Assembly (NCBI RefSeq): GCF_012035195.1
Contig: NZ_JAAVJH010000015.1
Span: 17,384 to 81,383 of the forward strand
DNA: 64,000 nucleotides
DNA from: Sphingomonas corticis
Lineage (GTDB): Bacteria > Pseudomonadota > Alphaproteobacteria > Sphingomonadales > Sphingomonadaceae
Direction of reading: 5' to 3'
The notes beneath the pieces are model-generated. The model was not told the DNA's origin. It worked only from the letters and a program-made list of their open reading frames with translations, and did no database searches. Below, piece after piece: positions 17,262 to 26,735 of the stretch. The position numbers and the translations under genes are program-made. Numbering within the stretch: the first letter of the stretch is position 1; every line of letters starts with the position of its first letter.

Positions 17262-17953
17262 CGGCCGATCCAGCGGCGCCGACCGACCTCTCTCGCGCAC
17301 GGCGCCGGCCAGAGCGCGCCACCTACGACCGCCCCGCCATTCACGCCGCGCTCGATGAAGGGTTGATGGCGCACGTCGCGTGGTCGCACGACGGTCAGCC
17401 CTTCGCGACGCCGACGGCATACTGGCGCGAGGGCGACACCCTGTTCTGGCACGGCTCGGCCGGCAGCCGGATGATCCGCTCGGTCGTCGGCAACCGCGCC
17501 TGCGTCACCGTCAGCCGCATCGACGGGCTGGTCGTCGGCCGGACGGGATTCGCGCACTCGATCAACTACACGTCGGTGATGGCGTTCGGAGGCGTCGAGG
17601 CGGTCCCGGAGGTGGCTGGCAAGCGTGACGCGATGCACGCGTTCATCGACCGCATCTATCCCGGCCGTTCGCCGACCCTGCGACCGATGACCGACGCGGA
17701 GCTGGCGCAGATCACCGTCGTCCGCATGCCGATCGTGGAGGCGGCGCTGAAGGTCCGGTCCGGACCGCCCGCGACGCTGGAGGCGGACGACGGGTGGCCC
17801 GTATGGGCAGGCGTCGTGCCCGTCCGGTCGGTGGCCGGTGTGATGGAGCCCGCCGCGACGAACGACGCGAGCGCGGGCGAGGGTCCGGCACCGTATCGCG
17901 ATGGCGTGTCCCGCGCTCTGGCGGACCTGCTCCGTCACGCCGCCCGTCAGTAG
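17258..17953 (+). CDS. Pyridoxamine 5'-phosphate oxidase-family (FMN-binding) protein
   Basis: A 231-residue protein of the flavin-binding split-barrel superfamily. It shows the RATYDRPAIHAALDEGLMAH entry, GQPFATPTAYWREGDTLFWH, then the MIRSVVGNRACVTVSRIDG block typical of NimA/FMN-binding nitroreductase-like proteins. It probably binds FMN and reduces or sequesters small molecules. Its ATG overlaps the methyltransferase stop (ATGA). The 3' end overlaps the convergent cupin gene by 7 bp. Located within the detoxification-type cluster. Confidence 0.8.
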   Translation: MTADPAAPTDLSRARRRPERATYDRPAIHAALDEGLMAHVAWSHDGQPFATPTAYWREGDTLFWHGSAGSRMIRSVVGNRACVTVSRIDGLVVGRTGFAHSINYTSVMAFGGVEAVPEVAGKRDAMHAFIDRIYPGRSPTLRPMTDAELAQITVVRMPIVEAALKVRSGPPATLEADDGWPVWAGVVPVRSVAGVMEPAATNDASAGEGPAPYRDGVSRALADLLRHAARQ

Positions 17954-18426
17954 GGGGAGCCGTCCTTTCGCGTGTAGGTCCACCGGCCGTCCACGTTGAC
18001 GGCGACGAGGTCGTCCTCGGGATAGTCGGCGGTGTCGCCGGGGCGCCGGTCGCCGATCTCCAGGTAGGTGGCTGGCGCGTCCGAGCGGTTGACCAGGCAG
18101 TGCGCCCTCCCGCCGGCCGGGAACCCCGCGCACGTGCCGGCCGACAGTGTCGCCTCGCCGCCCTCGTGCCGCAGGACCAGCTCCCCTGATACGACGAACA
18201 CGAACTCGTCCTGCACCGTGTGCCTGTGCATCACGGACGATTGGCTGCCAGGTTCGAGCGTGGTGAGGTTCACGCCGAAGCCGTTCAATCCGAACGCGTC
18301 GCCGAGCGGACGCTTGAAGCGTCCTCGCACCTTGGCCGCGAACTCCGGGGGATAGTTGGTCGATCCCCGTCCGGGTGCCTGCTGTGCGACCAGTGCGACT
18401 GGCGTTGGCGGTTCGGTGTCGTGCAT
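17947..18426 (-). CDS. Cupin-domain protein
   Basis: A 159-residue single cupin. Motif 1 reads PGSQSSVMHRHTVQDEFVFVVSG with the usual His/Glu metal ligands (H-x-H and E), and motif 2 GFPAGGRAHCLVNRSD supplies a further His. The fold binds a metal ion and often acts as a small-molecule dioxygenase, isomerase or sensor. It is transcribed divergently from phzF-like 18517, with operator copy 2 in the 90-bp gap between them. The substrate is unknown. Confidence 0.8.
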   Translation of the reverse strand: MHDTEPPTPVALVAQQAPGRGSTNYPPEFAAKVRGRFKRPLGDAFGLNGFGVNLTTLEPGSQSSVMHRHTVQDEFVFVVSGELVLRHEGGEATLSAGTCAGFPAGGRAHCLVNRSDAPATYLEIGDRRPGDTADYPEDDLVAVNVDGRWTYTRKDGSPY

Positions 18427-18451
18427 CGTGCCTCCTGCGCTCCTTGCGACA

Positions 18452-18473
18452 TTGGATCACGAACGCTACCCAA
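18452..18473. promoter_or_regulatory. Palindromic operator, copy 2
   Basis: TTGGATCACGA then ACGCTACCCAA; the outer TTGG/CCAA arms are kept and the core reads CACG-AA-CG. It lies in the divergent gap, 25 bp from the cupin start and 43 bp from the PhzF start, well placed to control both. Confidence 0.65.
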
Positions 18474-18516
18474 ATACAACCGGGGACATGGTCGCCGCCA
18501 ATGCAGAGGAGGTCCG

Positions 18517-19404
18517 ATGAGGAAGTTCGACTACCGCACCGTCGACGTGTTCACCGACCGCCGCTTCGGCGGCAACCCGCTGGCGGTGTTCACGGACGCG
18601 CGGGGCATGTCGGACGAGGAGATGCTCCGCCTGTCCGCCGAGATGAACCTGTCCGAGACGACCTTCGTCCTGCCACCGGATGACCCCGCGAACACGGCCC
18701 GCGTGAGGATATTCAACCGCACCGCCGAGATGCCGTTCGCCGGCCACCCGAACGTCGGCACGGCCTTCGTGCTCGCGTCGACGGGAAGGGCCAGTGGGGA
18801 AGTGCTCCGCTTCGAGGAAATGGCCGGCATCGTCGAGGTCGACCTCGTCCGCGATGCCGGGATGGTGGGTGGCGCGTCGATCAAGGCGCCGCGACCGCTC
18901 GAGCTCCTCGGGGAGGTCGAGCCCGCGGCCGTGGCCGGATGCATCGGTGCCGACCCTGCGAAAATCGTCCTGGATCGGCACCCGCCGGTCGTCGCCAGCG
19001 TCGGGGTCGACTTCGTCATCGCCGAGTTCGCGCCGGAGGCGCTTGGCCGTGCCACTCCGGATCTTGCGGCCTTCCGCGCGGCACGCGCCGCCAGCGGGCT
19101 GAGCACCGACCGGCTCTCCCTGTTCTGCTACGCGCGCGACGGCGGCGGCGTGCGCGCACGCATGTTCGCGCCGCTCGCGGGGACGTGGGAAGATCCCGCG
19201 ACCGGCAGCGCGAACGCGACCCTCGCGGCGCTGCTGCTCAGCCTAGGCGGCGACGAAAGGATCGCGTTCCGCTCGACGCAGGGCGTCGAGATGGGCCGGC
19301 GAAGCGTCCTCGATGTGCATGCGTGGCGCGCGGACGACGGCATCAGGGCCGGAGTGGGAGGTTCCTGCGTGCCGATGTTCACTGGCAGCGTCGAGCTTGA
19401 CTGA
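18517..19404 (+). CDS. PhzF-family isomerase/epimerase
   Basis: A 295-residue protein with the diaminopimelate-epimerase-like PhzF fold. It opens with FDYRTVDVFTDRRFGGNPLA. Then come SAEMNLSETTFVLPP with the catalytic Glu, TAEMPFAGHPNVGTA, and the C-terminal EDPATGSANATLAALL. PhzF relatives catalyse proton-shift isomerisations; only some make phenazines, and no other phz genes are here. A GAGGAGG ribosome-binding site precedes the ATG. Operator copy 2 lies upstream, so it probably belongs to the palindrome regulon. Confidence 0.9.
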   Translation: MRKFDYRTVDVFTDRRFGGNPLAVFTDARGMSDEEMLRLSAEMNLSETTFVLPPDDPANTARVRIFNRTAEMPFAGHPNVGTAFVLASTGRASGEVLRFEEMAGIVEVDLVRDAGMVGGASIKAPRPLELLGEVEPAAVAGCIGADPAKIVLDRHPPVVASVGVDFVIAEFAPEALGRATPDLAAFRAARAASGLSTDRLSLFCYARDGGGVRARMFAPLAGTWEDPATGSANATLAALLLSLGGDERIAFRSTQGVEMGRRSVLDVHAWRADDGIRAGVGGSCVPMFTGSVELD

Positions 19405-19415
19405 GGCACGAGCCT

Positions 19416-20327
19416 TTAATCCGGCAACTTCTGCGCGACTGGTCGGCGCACGACGAGCTGGTTCAGCGCCAGCCCGCCGAGCACCAGCGCCCCGGCCGCC
19501 AGCTTCCACCCTTCGATGGGTTCGCCGAGGATCAGCGCGGACGAGGCGAGGCCGAAGATCGGCACCATGAGCGCGAGTGGCGCGACCTGCGACGCGGGAT
19601 GCCGGCTTAGGAGCCAGTTCCAGCTGCCGTAGCCGAACACGGTGTTGGCGTAGGCCTGCCACGCGACGACCGCCCAGACGATCGCGTCTCCCGACAGCAG
19701 CGCCGAGCCGAAGGCGCTAGGCCCCTCGATGAGGAGGCTGGTCGCCAGAAGGGGCGGGACCGCGAACGGGCTCGCCCAGACGACGAACGCCACCATGTTC
19801 ACGCGACCGGCGGTCGCCGCGAAGTAGTTGGACACCGCCCAGCTGGCCGCAGCCGAAAGCACCAGAGCGAGGCCGATCGGCGTGGCGGACGAGCCGCCCT
19901 CGACCGCGATGACGACGAGGCCGCCACAGGCGATCGCGAGCGCCGCGATCTGGGCGCGACGGACGGGCTGGTGCAGCAGTGCGGCCGCGATCGCGATCGT
20001 CAGGAAGACCTGCATCTGGACGACGAGCGAGGCGAGGCCGGGACTGACCCCGAGCCGCATGCCTGGGAAGAGGAAAGCGAACTGGAAGCCGAGGAAGAAG
20101 CCAGCCGCGGCGAGACGGCGCAGCGGGACCGCGGGTCGCGGGATGAGGAGGATCGCCGGCAGGGCCGACAGCACGAACCGCATCGTCGCGAGGAAGATGG
20201 GTGGCGCCCGCTCCAGTCCCATGTGGATGACGACGAAGTTCGTGCCCCATACGGCGGTGACGAGCACGCCGAGCAGGAGGTGGAGCGGCGGCAGGCCGCG
20301 CGAGGCGGGTTCGGCCGTCCCGCTCAT
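19416..20327 (-). CDS. EamA-family (DMT) exporter
   Basis: A 303-residue inner-membrane protein with about ten hydrophobic segments in two EamA repeats. The first starts LLLGVLVTAVWGTNFVVIHM and the second near LALVLSAAASWAVSNYFAAT. The family exports amino acids and related metabolites by proton exchange. The ATG at 20327 overlaps the stop of the small gene upstream (ATGA). It is the last gene of a minus-strand chain that runs from 24280, so it may export the product of the PLP decarboxylase two genes upstream. Confidence 0.85.
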   Translation of the reverse strand: MSGTAEPASRGLPPLHLLLGVLVTAVWGTNFVVIHMGLERAPPIFLATMRFVLSALPAILLIPRPAVPLRRLAAAGFFLGFQFAFLFPGMRLGVSPGLASLVVQMQVFLTIAIAAALLHQPVRRAQIAALAIACGGLVVIAVEGGSSATPIGLALVLSAAASWAVSNYFAATAGRVNMVAFVVWASPFAVPPLLATSLLIEGPSAFGSALLSGDAIVWAVVAWQAYANTVFGYGSWNWLLSRHPASQVAPLALMVPIFGLASSALILGEPIEGWKLAAGALVLGGLALNQLVVRRPVAQKLPD

Positions 20328-20580
20328 CCCTGACCGGTGATCGCGCGGGCCAGTCGGACGACGTCCGGGAAGGTGGCGTCGAGGGCAGCCTCGATCCTGG
20401 CCTTCTCCTCGTCGCTGATCTCGACGTCCTCGAGCGCGTCGACGTCGGCGAGGAAGATGACGCCCTCGAACCGCGCGATGACCTGGGTGTGGCTGTAGTG
20501 CCACTTGCCGTCTTCGACACGGATGTAGGGGCCGAGGATCTCGACGGGCTGGCCTGCGAGGATCGCGTTCTTGGGGAAGG

Positions 20581-20584
<4 letters not shown>
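20324..20584 (-). CDS. Small hypothetical protein between decarboxylase and exporter genes
   Basis: An 86-residue acidic soluble protein (MTFPKNAILAGQPVEILGPY, later EDVEISDEEKARIEAALDAT). I do not recognise it. The stop-start overlaps on both sides (ATGA with the exporter, 4-base overlap with the decarboxylase) show it is a genuine coupled gene. It may be an accessory to the decarboxylase or transporter. Confidence 0.7.
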
Positions 20585-21986
<1,402 letters not shown>

Positions 21987-21990
<4 letters not shown>

Positions 21991-22367
21991 AGCGCCGCCC
22001 CGTAGAGCGCCTCGCCGGAGACCTGGCGACCGTCCTCGAATCGCATGATCTCGACGGCGGTCCGGGCCGCGCCGTCCTTCTCGGCGCGGTAGAAGACGAC
22101 GAGCGTCTGCGCGGGCACGTCGCAGATCGCCTCGATGAGGTCGAACCTCAGCGACGTGCTCTGCGCGGAGGCACGCTTCCAGTAGGCCCGCAGCGCCTCC
22201 TTCCCCCTTACCTCGCGCTCGCCCGTGATGGTGGCGGCCAGCGGGCTGATGAACACCGGATCGTCGGTGAAGTGGCCGAGCACCGCCTCGACGTCCCGTC
22301 GGTTCCAGTTCGCGATCCAGTCGCGCGCGAACGCCTGCATCCGCTCCGCGTTCAAGCTATCGGTCAC
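21987..22367 (-). CDS. SnoaL/NTF2-like protein
   Basis: A 126-residue single-domain protein of the NTF2/SnoaL cone fold: FARDWIANWNRRDVEAVLGH followed by FTDDPVFISP, then GKEALRAYWKRA, and a C-terminal beta sheet. Such proteins bind or isomerise small hydrophobic molecules; many are annotated as ketosteroid-isomerase-like. The GTG start at 22367 was chosen because AAGGAG lies 8 bases upstream and because GTGA overlaps the stop of the GFA gene. Its end overlaps the decarboxylase start. Confidence 0.8.
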
Positions 22368-22927
22368 CCGTGTCTCTCCTTCCGTCGGTTGTTTGGCGCG
22401 GGTCGCGGCCACGCCGGCATCCGCGCTGACGCCGAGCTCGCGACGAGCTCCCACGCCGCCAGCAGCTTGGCATGGTCGTCGGCCTGCCCGTCGTAGGTCA
22501 GGATGCCTGGCTGGACGGCCCACGGCTGTGCGCTGCTCGTCCAGAACTGCGCGACGGGGCGGATCCACGAGGCGTCATCGAGCGTCCCCGCCCGCAGGTT
22601 GAGCGTCCGCGCACCGTCGGCCTGCGTGTAGATCCTGGAGTTGCACTTGTCGCAGGCGTGCGACCGGTTCACCCGTCCGGAACCGGTGGGCCGCTCGCCC
22701 GTGCGCAGCTCGCCCTGCGTGATGGCGAGCCCATCCGCGGGCACGACGATGGAGAGGCTGAAGGCGCTGCCGGTGCGCTTCTGGCAGAGGTGGCAGTGGC
22801 AGATGTAGCACGTGAGTGGCGGCGCGGTGAGCAGGTAGCGGACGGCGCCGCAGTTGCAGCCGCCGACTGCGCCGACCCTCCCTTCTTCGGGGGTCTCGGT
22901 CGCCGAAAACGTCCCCTGCTTGCTCAC
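22364..22927 (-). CDS. GFA-domain (CENP-V type) zinc protein
   Basis: A 187-residue protein with the glutathione-dependent formaldehyde-activating (GFA) zinc fold: GGCNCGAVRY, then YICHCHLCQKRTGSAF, then ACDKCNSRIYTQ. Six or more Cys residues are positioned to bind two zinc ions. Members are thought to bind glutathione adducts, but most are not proven enzymes. The gene begins one base after the DUF1272 stop and is coupled to the SnoaL-like gene, placing it in a detoxification-type operon. Confidence 0.85.
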   Translation of the reverse strand: MSKQGTFSATETPEEGRVGAVGGCNCGAVRYLLTAPPLTCYICHCHLCQKRTGSAFSLSIVVPADGLAITQGELRTGERPTGSGRVNRSHACDKCNSRIYTQADGARTLNLRAGTLDDASWIRPVAQFWTSSAQPWAVQPGILTYDGQADDHAKLLAAWELVASSASARMPAWPRPAPNNRRKERHG

Positions 22928-23194
22928 CTAGGCGGCCTCGCGTGTCGCGCGGAGTTCCCCGCAGGGACCGCCGCGCAGCACGCGGACAGTGGACGCGGGA
23001 TCGGTGGCAAGCGCGGCGGGCGGACGGATCGGCCGGGGGACGAAGTTCCCCTGGCAGTTCGGGCACACGCCACCGAGCACCGTCTCCACGCAGTCGGCGC
23101 AGAAGGTGCATTCGTAGGTGCAGATCCGCGCGTCCGGACTGTCGGGCGGGAGGTCGCGGTCGCAGCATTCGCAGTTCGGTTTCAGGTCCATCAT
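22928..23194 (-). CDS. DUF1272 zinc-ribbon protein
   Basis: An 88-residue protein with the DUF1272 pattern: LKPNCECCDRDLPPDSPDAR, then CTYECTFCADCVETVLGG and CPNCQGNF. The eight Cys residues probably coordinate zinc. Function unknown. DUF1272 genes often sit beside small stress or transport genes. Zero spacing to the GFA gene and a 30-bp gap from the 351-residue gene upstream argue for one operon. Confidence 0.85.
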   Translation of the reverse strand: MMDLKPNCECCDRDLPPDSPDARICTYECTFCADCVETVLGGVCPNCQGNFVPRPIRPPAALATDPASTVRVLRGGPCGELRATREAA

Positions 23195-23224
23195 CGGCTC
23201 TTCTCCACCCCAGGCATCTCGTCC

Positions 23225-24280
23225 CTACCGCACCAGCCTGGCCCTGTTCACCACCTGCGCGAAGTCCGCGCCGCGCCAGTAGGGCTCGATCCACAGGAGG
23301 CGCCGCTCCAAGCGACCTTGTCCGCGGGCGTGGTAGCGCCAATGCCCCGCGACCAGCTGGCGGACGCTTCGACGGTCGGACACCTCGCCGCGCCGTGTCT
23401 CGCCGACCGCCCGCCGGGGGCCCAGCGGCACGAGCCCCTCGCCGAGCGCCATGAACTTGCGCGGACTGCGGTTGAGCGGATCGCGCGCGCCCGCATCGCG
23501 GCGCGGTGGCGACACGCGTGCCCCCTGCGACGTGATGTAGAGGACCGTGTTGAGCAGCAGCCTGTGGAAGTCGCGCCCCTTCGCGCGGATCGGCGCGTCG
23601 TCCACGCCGGGCCACGCGGTCGAGAGCATCGCGTCGAGCGAACCCTCGCCGTATCGCATCGAGCGCTGCATCATGCCGTGGGTCCGCCGTCCGCGCGTGT
23701 GGAGCGAAGCCGCTAGCAGGCACGGCTCGCTGCCGACCTGGAGGTCGAAGAGGATCGAGCTGATCGCCCCGCGGCCGGGGTTAGGGCCGAACGGCCGGCC
23801 GGTGTGGAAGGCTGCCAGCGACGCGTCGTCGTCGAACACTAGCATGAGGCTCCTGAACGGCAGGCGCAGCGCTTGCGCGGGCACGTCGTCCCGGGTCTCG
23901 AGCAGGCGCTCGGCAAGCGCGGGGGCCACGCGGTAGGTCTTTCCGCCCGCCATCTCGAGGTTGAGGACCAGGTGGTAGTGGCGCGCCAGCTCCTCGAAGC
24001 GGAGGCGCAGCTCCTCGCCCTCGCGCGCGACGACGGCTGCGCGAGCGTCGTCCCGGCTCGTGCCGAGCCGCTGGGCCTCGGCGACGTAGAGCCTTTCGAG
24101 CCGTCGCTCGACGAGGTCGAAGAAGGACGTGGGAACCTCCTCCAGCCGGGCGAACCCGGGCTCGTGACCTGACTCCACCAAGCGCGCCGCGTCCGCGCGC
24201 GCCAGCCTGACGAGTTCGGGATCGTTGGCGGCCAAGAAGTCGACGATCGTGGCGGGAAGCGAGGACGCGGGCAGCCCCAT
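23225..24280 (-). CDS. Hypothetical protein with C-terminal HWR...WIEPYWRG motif
   Basis: A 351-residue soluble protein. The N-terminal 120 residues are helical. The middle shows VAPALAERLLETRDDVPAQA followed by LRLPFRSLMLVFDDD, and the C-terminus shows VAGHWRYHARGQGRLERRLL then WIEPYWRG. The general pattern recalls proteins labelled AcrVA2-like in public annotation, but I rate that as weak; it may simply be an uncharacterised bacterial family. It heads the minus-strand chain ending in the EamA gene, and operator copy 3 lies 213 bp upstream. Confidence 0.6.
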   Translation of the reverse strand: MGLPASSLPATIVDFLAANDPELVRLARADAARLVESGHEPGFARLEEVPTSFFDLVERRLERLYVAEAQRLGTSRDDARAAVVAREGEELRLRFEELARHYHLVLNLEMAGGKTYRVAPALAERLLETRDDVPAQALRLPFRSLMLVFDDDASLAAFHTGRPFGPNPGRGAISSILFDLQVGSEPCLLAASLHTRGRRTHGMMQRSMRYGEGSLDAMLSTAWPGVDDAPIRAKGRDFHRLLLNTVLYITSQGARVSPPRRDAGARDPLNRSPRKFMALGEGLVPLGPRRAVGETRRGEVSDRRSVRQLVAGHWRYHARGQGRLERRLLWIEPYWRGADFAQVVNRARLVR

Positions 24281-24493
24281 CTTCTAGCCGCCTGTCCCGG
24301 TAGCCTGGTTCGTTTCTGGCCAGGGCGTGTCCACGCCGGATCATCCCCGATCGGCCTAGTCGTCGACATGGTCGGTCATTCGCCGGCGGGCGCCAATCGC
24401 ATCGTAATTCAAGTCGCGTCGCTGGCATCGGCATTGGAATCATAGGCTCGGCTCAATGCGTCGATCCCGCTTGCGACGGGATCAGAGCGCATT

Positions 24494-24515
24494 TAGGATA
24501 GAGAACGTTATCCAA
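24494..24515. promoter_or_regulatory. Palindromic operator, copy 3
   Basis: TAGGATAGAGA then ACGTTATCCAA; the right arm is an exact consensus half. It lies 40 bp before the cupin/Lrp operon and 213 bp before the divergent 351-residue gene, so it could control both directions. Confidence 0.65.
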
Positions 24516-24555
24516 CTGCCGTCGTCGGTAGTCGGCTACGCATCGGGAGATTTGG

Positions 24556-24921
24556 ATGGAGAGCGCACCGGTCGTCGTCGACATAGAACGGAGCTTCGCG
24601 GCGTTCGACGACGTCTGGGCGCCGAAGATCGTCGCTCGCTACAACGGCAACGAGATCCGCCTGGTCCGGACCGAGGGCGAGTGGGTCTGGCACAGGCACG
24701 ACGAGACCGACGAGCTCTTCATCATCCTGGAGGGTGAGTTCGAGATGGCGTTCCGCGACCAGGTCGTGACGGTCGGCCCCGGCGAGATGCTCCTGGTGCC
24801 TCGGGGCGTCGAGCACCGCCCAGCCGCCCGCAAGGGGCAGGTCAGGCTCATACTGATCGATCCGGACGGCACGCCGAACACGGGCGACGTCGCGACGGCC
24901 ACGACCGCCGTCGAGCTGTGA
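24556..24921 (+). CDS. Cupin-domain protein
   Basis: A 121-residue cupin resembling mannose-6-phosphate isomerase-type single-domain proteins. Motif 1 is EWVWHRHDETDELFIILEGE with H-x-H, Glu ligands, and motif 2 is GPGEMLLVPRGVEHRPAA with the final His. It probably binds a metal and a small ligand. Its stop overlaps the start of the Lrp gene, so the two are co-transcribed and the cupin may make or sense the Lrp ligand. Operator copy 3 precedes it. Confidence 0.85.
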   Translation: MESAPVVVDIERSFAAFDDVWAPKIVARYNGNEIRLVRTEGEWVWHRHDETDELFIILEGEFEMAFRDQVVTVGPGEMLLVPRGVEHRPAARKGQVRLILIDPDGTPNTGDVATATTAVEL

Positions 24922-25412
24922 TGGCGACGGTCCGGGACGTCTCCTCCAAGTTGGATTCGATCGACATCGCGCTGATCGAGGCGCTGCAGGCGAACGCGCG
25001 GACGCCGATCGCGGAACTCGGGCGCAAGGTGGGGCTGTCGCAACCCGCGGCCTCGGAGCGCGTGCGCCGGCTCGAGGACATCGGCGTGATCGTCGGCTAC
25101 GGCGTCCGGCTGGATCCCGCTGCGCTCGGTCTCGCGACGGAGGTGTCGATGCGAGTCCGGACGAGCTTCGACCGCTTCCGGCCGTGCGTCGAACACCTGA
25201 AGGGGGTGCCGGAGGTGGTCCAGCTGCGGCGCCTGACCGGGGAGGAGTGCCTCGACCTGACCGTGCGCCTGCCCGACACCGTCGCGCTCGAGGCGGTGAT
25301 CGACGACATCGGCCGCTTCGGCGACGTGAGGACGGCGGTGGTCCTCCACGCCGAGCCCCCTAAGCCGCTCGGGCGGACGCTGATCCGCGGCTGCGGGGCG
25401 CGGCGCGCCTGA
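24921..25412 (+). CDS. Lrp/AsnC-family transcriptional regulator
   Basis: A 163-residue regulator. The N-terminal winged HTH reads LDSIDIALIEALQANARTPI, then AELGRKVGLSQPAASERVRR. The C-terminal RAM-like ligand domain covers roughly residues 70-150 (RFRPCVEHLKGVPEVVQLRR). Members respond to amino acids or related metabolites. ATG at 24921 overlaps the cupin stop; a GTG at 24918 also fits. Given the decarboxylase and three transporter types nearby, it may sense an amino acid for this cluster. Targets unknown. Confidence 0.9.
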   Translation: MATVRDVSSKLDSIDIALIEALQANARTPIAELGRKVGLSQPAASERVRRLEDIGVIVGYGVRLDPAALGLATEVSMRVRTSFDRFRPCVEHLKGVPEVVQLRRLTGEECLDLTVRLPDTVALEAVIDDIGRFGDVRTAVVLHAEPPKPLGRTLIRGCGARRA

Positions 25413-25428
25413 GGCGCCGCGATCCACC

Positions 25429-25447
25429 GGCCGGAAAATAGCCGGCC
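25429..25447 (+). terminator. Weak hairpin after the Lrp gene
   Basis: GGCCGG (25429-25434) and CCGGCC (25442-25447) form a 6-bp stem around the loop AAAATAG, 17 bp after the stop. No U-tract follows, so it may be only a weak terminator or chance. The remaining gene-free DNA to 25683 shows nothing else I can support. Confidence 0.3.
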
Positions 25448-25683
25448 CCGGGGCGCTGATCAGGTCTGTCGGTTTACCCGTCTGCATTCCGCATCGGGCG
25501 CACGTGATTCCGGGCCGGGACGCGTCACCATCCCAGCGACGCGTTCTACGCGGCTTCAGATCGATCGCGAACGCGGCGGCCAGGACCGCGTCGCTCACAT
25601 CAAGTCGCTGCGCACGCTAGCCGGGGACCTGCAATTCGACTCCTGGTCGCCTTGGCCCCTTTGCTGTCGCGGCCGGGCCGGCC

Positions 25684-26673
25684 TCACGGCAGTGCCTCGA
25701 AGTCGCGCTGGTGCCCCTGGACCATGGCGCGCAGCGCCGCGGGCTGGAGCACCTCCACCGACCTGCCCCAGGAATAGAGATGCCAGCACATCTCCAGGTG
25801 GCCCGACGCCCTGAACCTCACCAGCAGCGATCCGTCCTTCTCCTCCTCGACCGACTGGGTCGGATGGAAGACGAACCGGCGGGCGTGGTCGGCCGCCTCG
25901 GGGGTGAAGCGCCACACCACCTCGCCGTGCTGTGCCTCGCTCTCGTAGGAGCCGAAGCCCTTCTCCGCGTGGGCGCGCAGGCTGAAGCCGGGGTCTATCT
26001 CGAAGCTCTCGCCCAGCACCTCGGCCGAGTAGATCTCCTCGACCCGGTAGTGCTGCAACCGCGCGCCCTTCTTTGCCGTGTCCCGCGCGACGAGGTAGCG
26101 GCGCACGCCGAGCAGCAGGCCGTGCGGCGCGACCACGCGCTCGCTCGGCTTGTCCTGCGATCGCCGGCGGTAGGTGATGCGGAGCAGGAACGGACCCTTC
26201 AGCGCTTCCGAGATCGCGGCGTTGACTTCGCGGTCCATCACCGGCTGCGGACCGGGGCGGGCGGCGTGGCCGAGCGCCTCGAGCAGCGCCTCCTCGTCGA
26301 CCGCGAGCCGAGTCCCCGCCCCGGGCGGCAGGAGCGCGCGCACCTTGGCCTGGAGCTGCCGCAGCGTCGCCGCCTCGGCCGTCATCTGCTCCGCCTCGAG
26401 TTCCGTTATCGCGGTCGCTAGCGCCGCCAGCTCCTCGGCCGACGGCGTCAGGAGCGGCGCGATGGCCTTGGCGTGGATGCGCCACCGCCGCTTCCGGTCT
26501 TCGCCGTCCTCGGCCTCGGTCTGCGGGAACGCGGCCTGAAGCGCGTCGGTCATCCGCTGCGCGGTGCGGTGCGAGCACCCCCACTCCTCGACGATCTCCT
26601 CGAGCGACACGCCGCTCCGCCCCGTCGCCATCATCGCGAGCTTGAGCAGCTCCTGACCCTTCGCGAACGACAT
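25684..26673 (-). CDS. WYL-domain transcriptional regulator
   Basis: A 329-residue regulator with an N-terminal HTH (GVSLEEIVEEWGCSHRTAQR), a helical linker, and a WYL domain (LRITYRRRSQDKPSERVVAP, then HGLLLGVRRYLVARD) followed by a WCX-type C-terminus. WYL domains sense nucleic-acid ligands; PafBC and DriD of this class drive LexA-independent DNA-damage responses. It diverges from a nuclease/helicase gene with a TGACA-N5-TGTCA palindrome between them. The start at 26673 avoids the operator; an in-frame ATG at 26700 would overlap it entirely. Confidence 0.9.
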   Translation of the reverse strand: MSFAKGQELLKLAMMATGRSGVSLEEIVEEWGCSHRTAQRMTDALQAAFPQTEAEDGEDRKRRWRIHAKAIAPLLTPSAEELAALATAITELEAEQMTAEAATLRQLQAKVRALLPPGAGTRLAVDEEALLEALGHAARPGPQPVMDREVNAAISEALKGPFLLRITYRRRSQDKPSERVVAPHGLLLGVRRYLVARDTAKKGARLQHYRVEEIYSAEVLGESFEIDPGFSLRAHAEKGFGSYESEAQHGEVVWRFTPEAADHARRFVFHPTQSVEEEKDGSLLVRFRASGHLEMCWHLYSWGRSVEVLQPAALRAMVQGHQRDFEALP

Positions 26674-26684
26674 GGACTCACCCC

Positions 26685-26716
26685 TGACAACTTTTGTCAC
26701 CCTTATGTGCTATGGA
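26685..26716 (+). promoter_or_regulatory. Predicted DNA-damage operator/promoter, copy 1
   Basis: The palindrome TGACAACTTTTGTCA (26685-26699) is followed by CCC, giving TTGTCACCC, then an 8-base spacer and TATGGA (26711-26716). The layout TTGTC..., N8, TA-box resembles the mycobacterial PafBC promoter (TTGTCRGTG-N8-TANNNT). It lies between the WYL gene and the nuclease/helicase gene; translation of the latter starts 20 bases after the TA-box. Confidence 0.65.
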
Positions 26717-26735
26717 GCAGGAAAGGGGAATGCAC

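Noticed and set aside
18517..19404. Phenazine biosynthesis locus suggested by the PhzF homologue
   Set aside because: No other phz genes are present; PhzF-like proteins are widespread isomerases.
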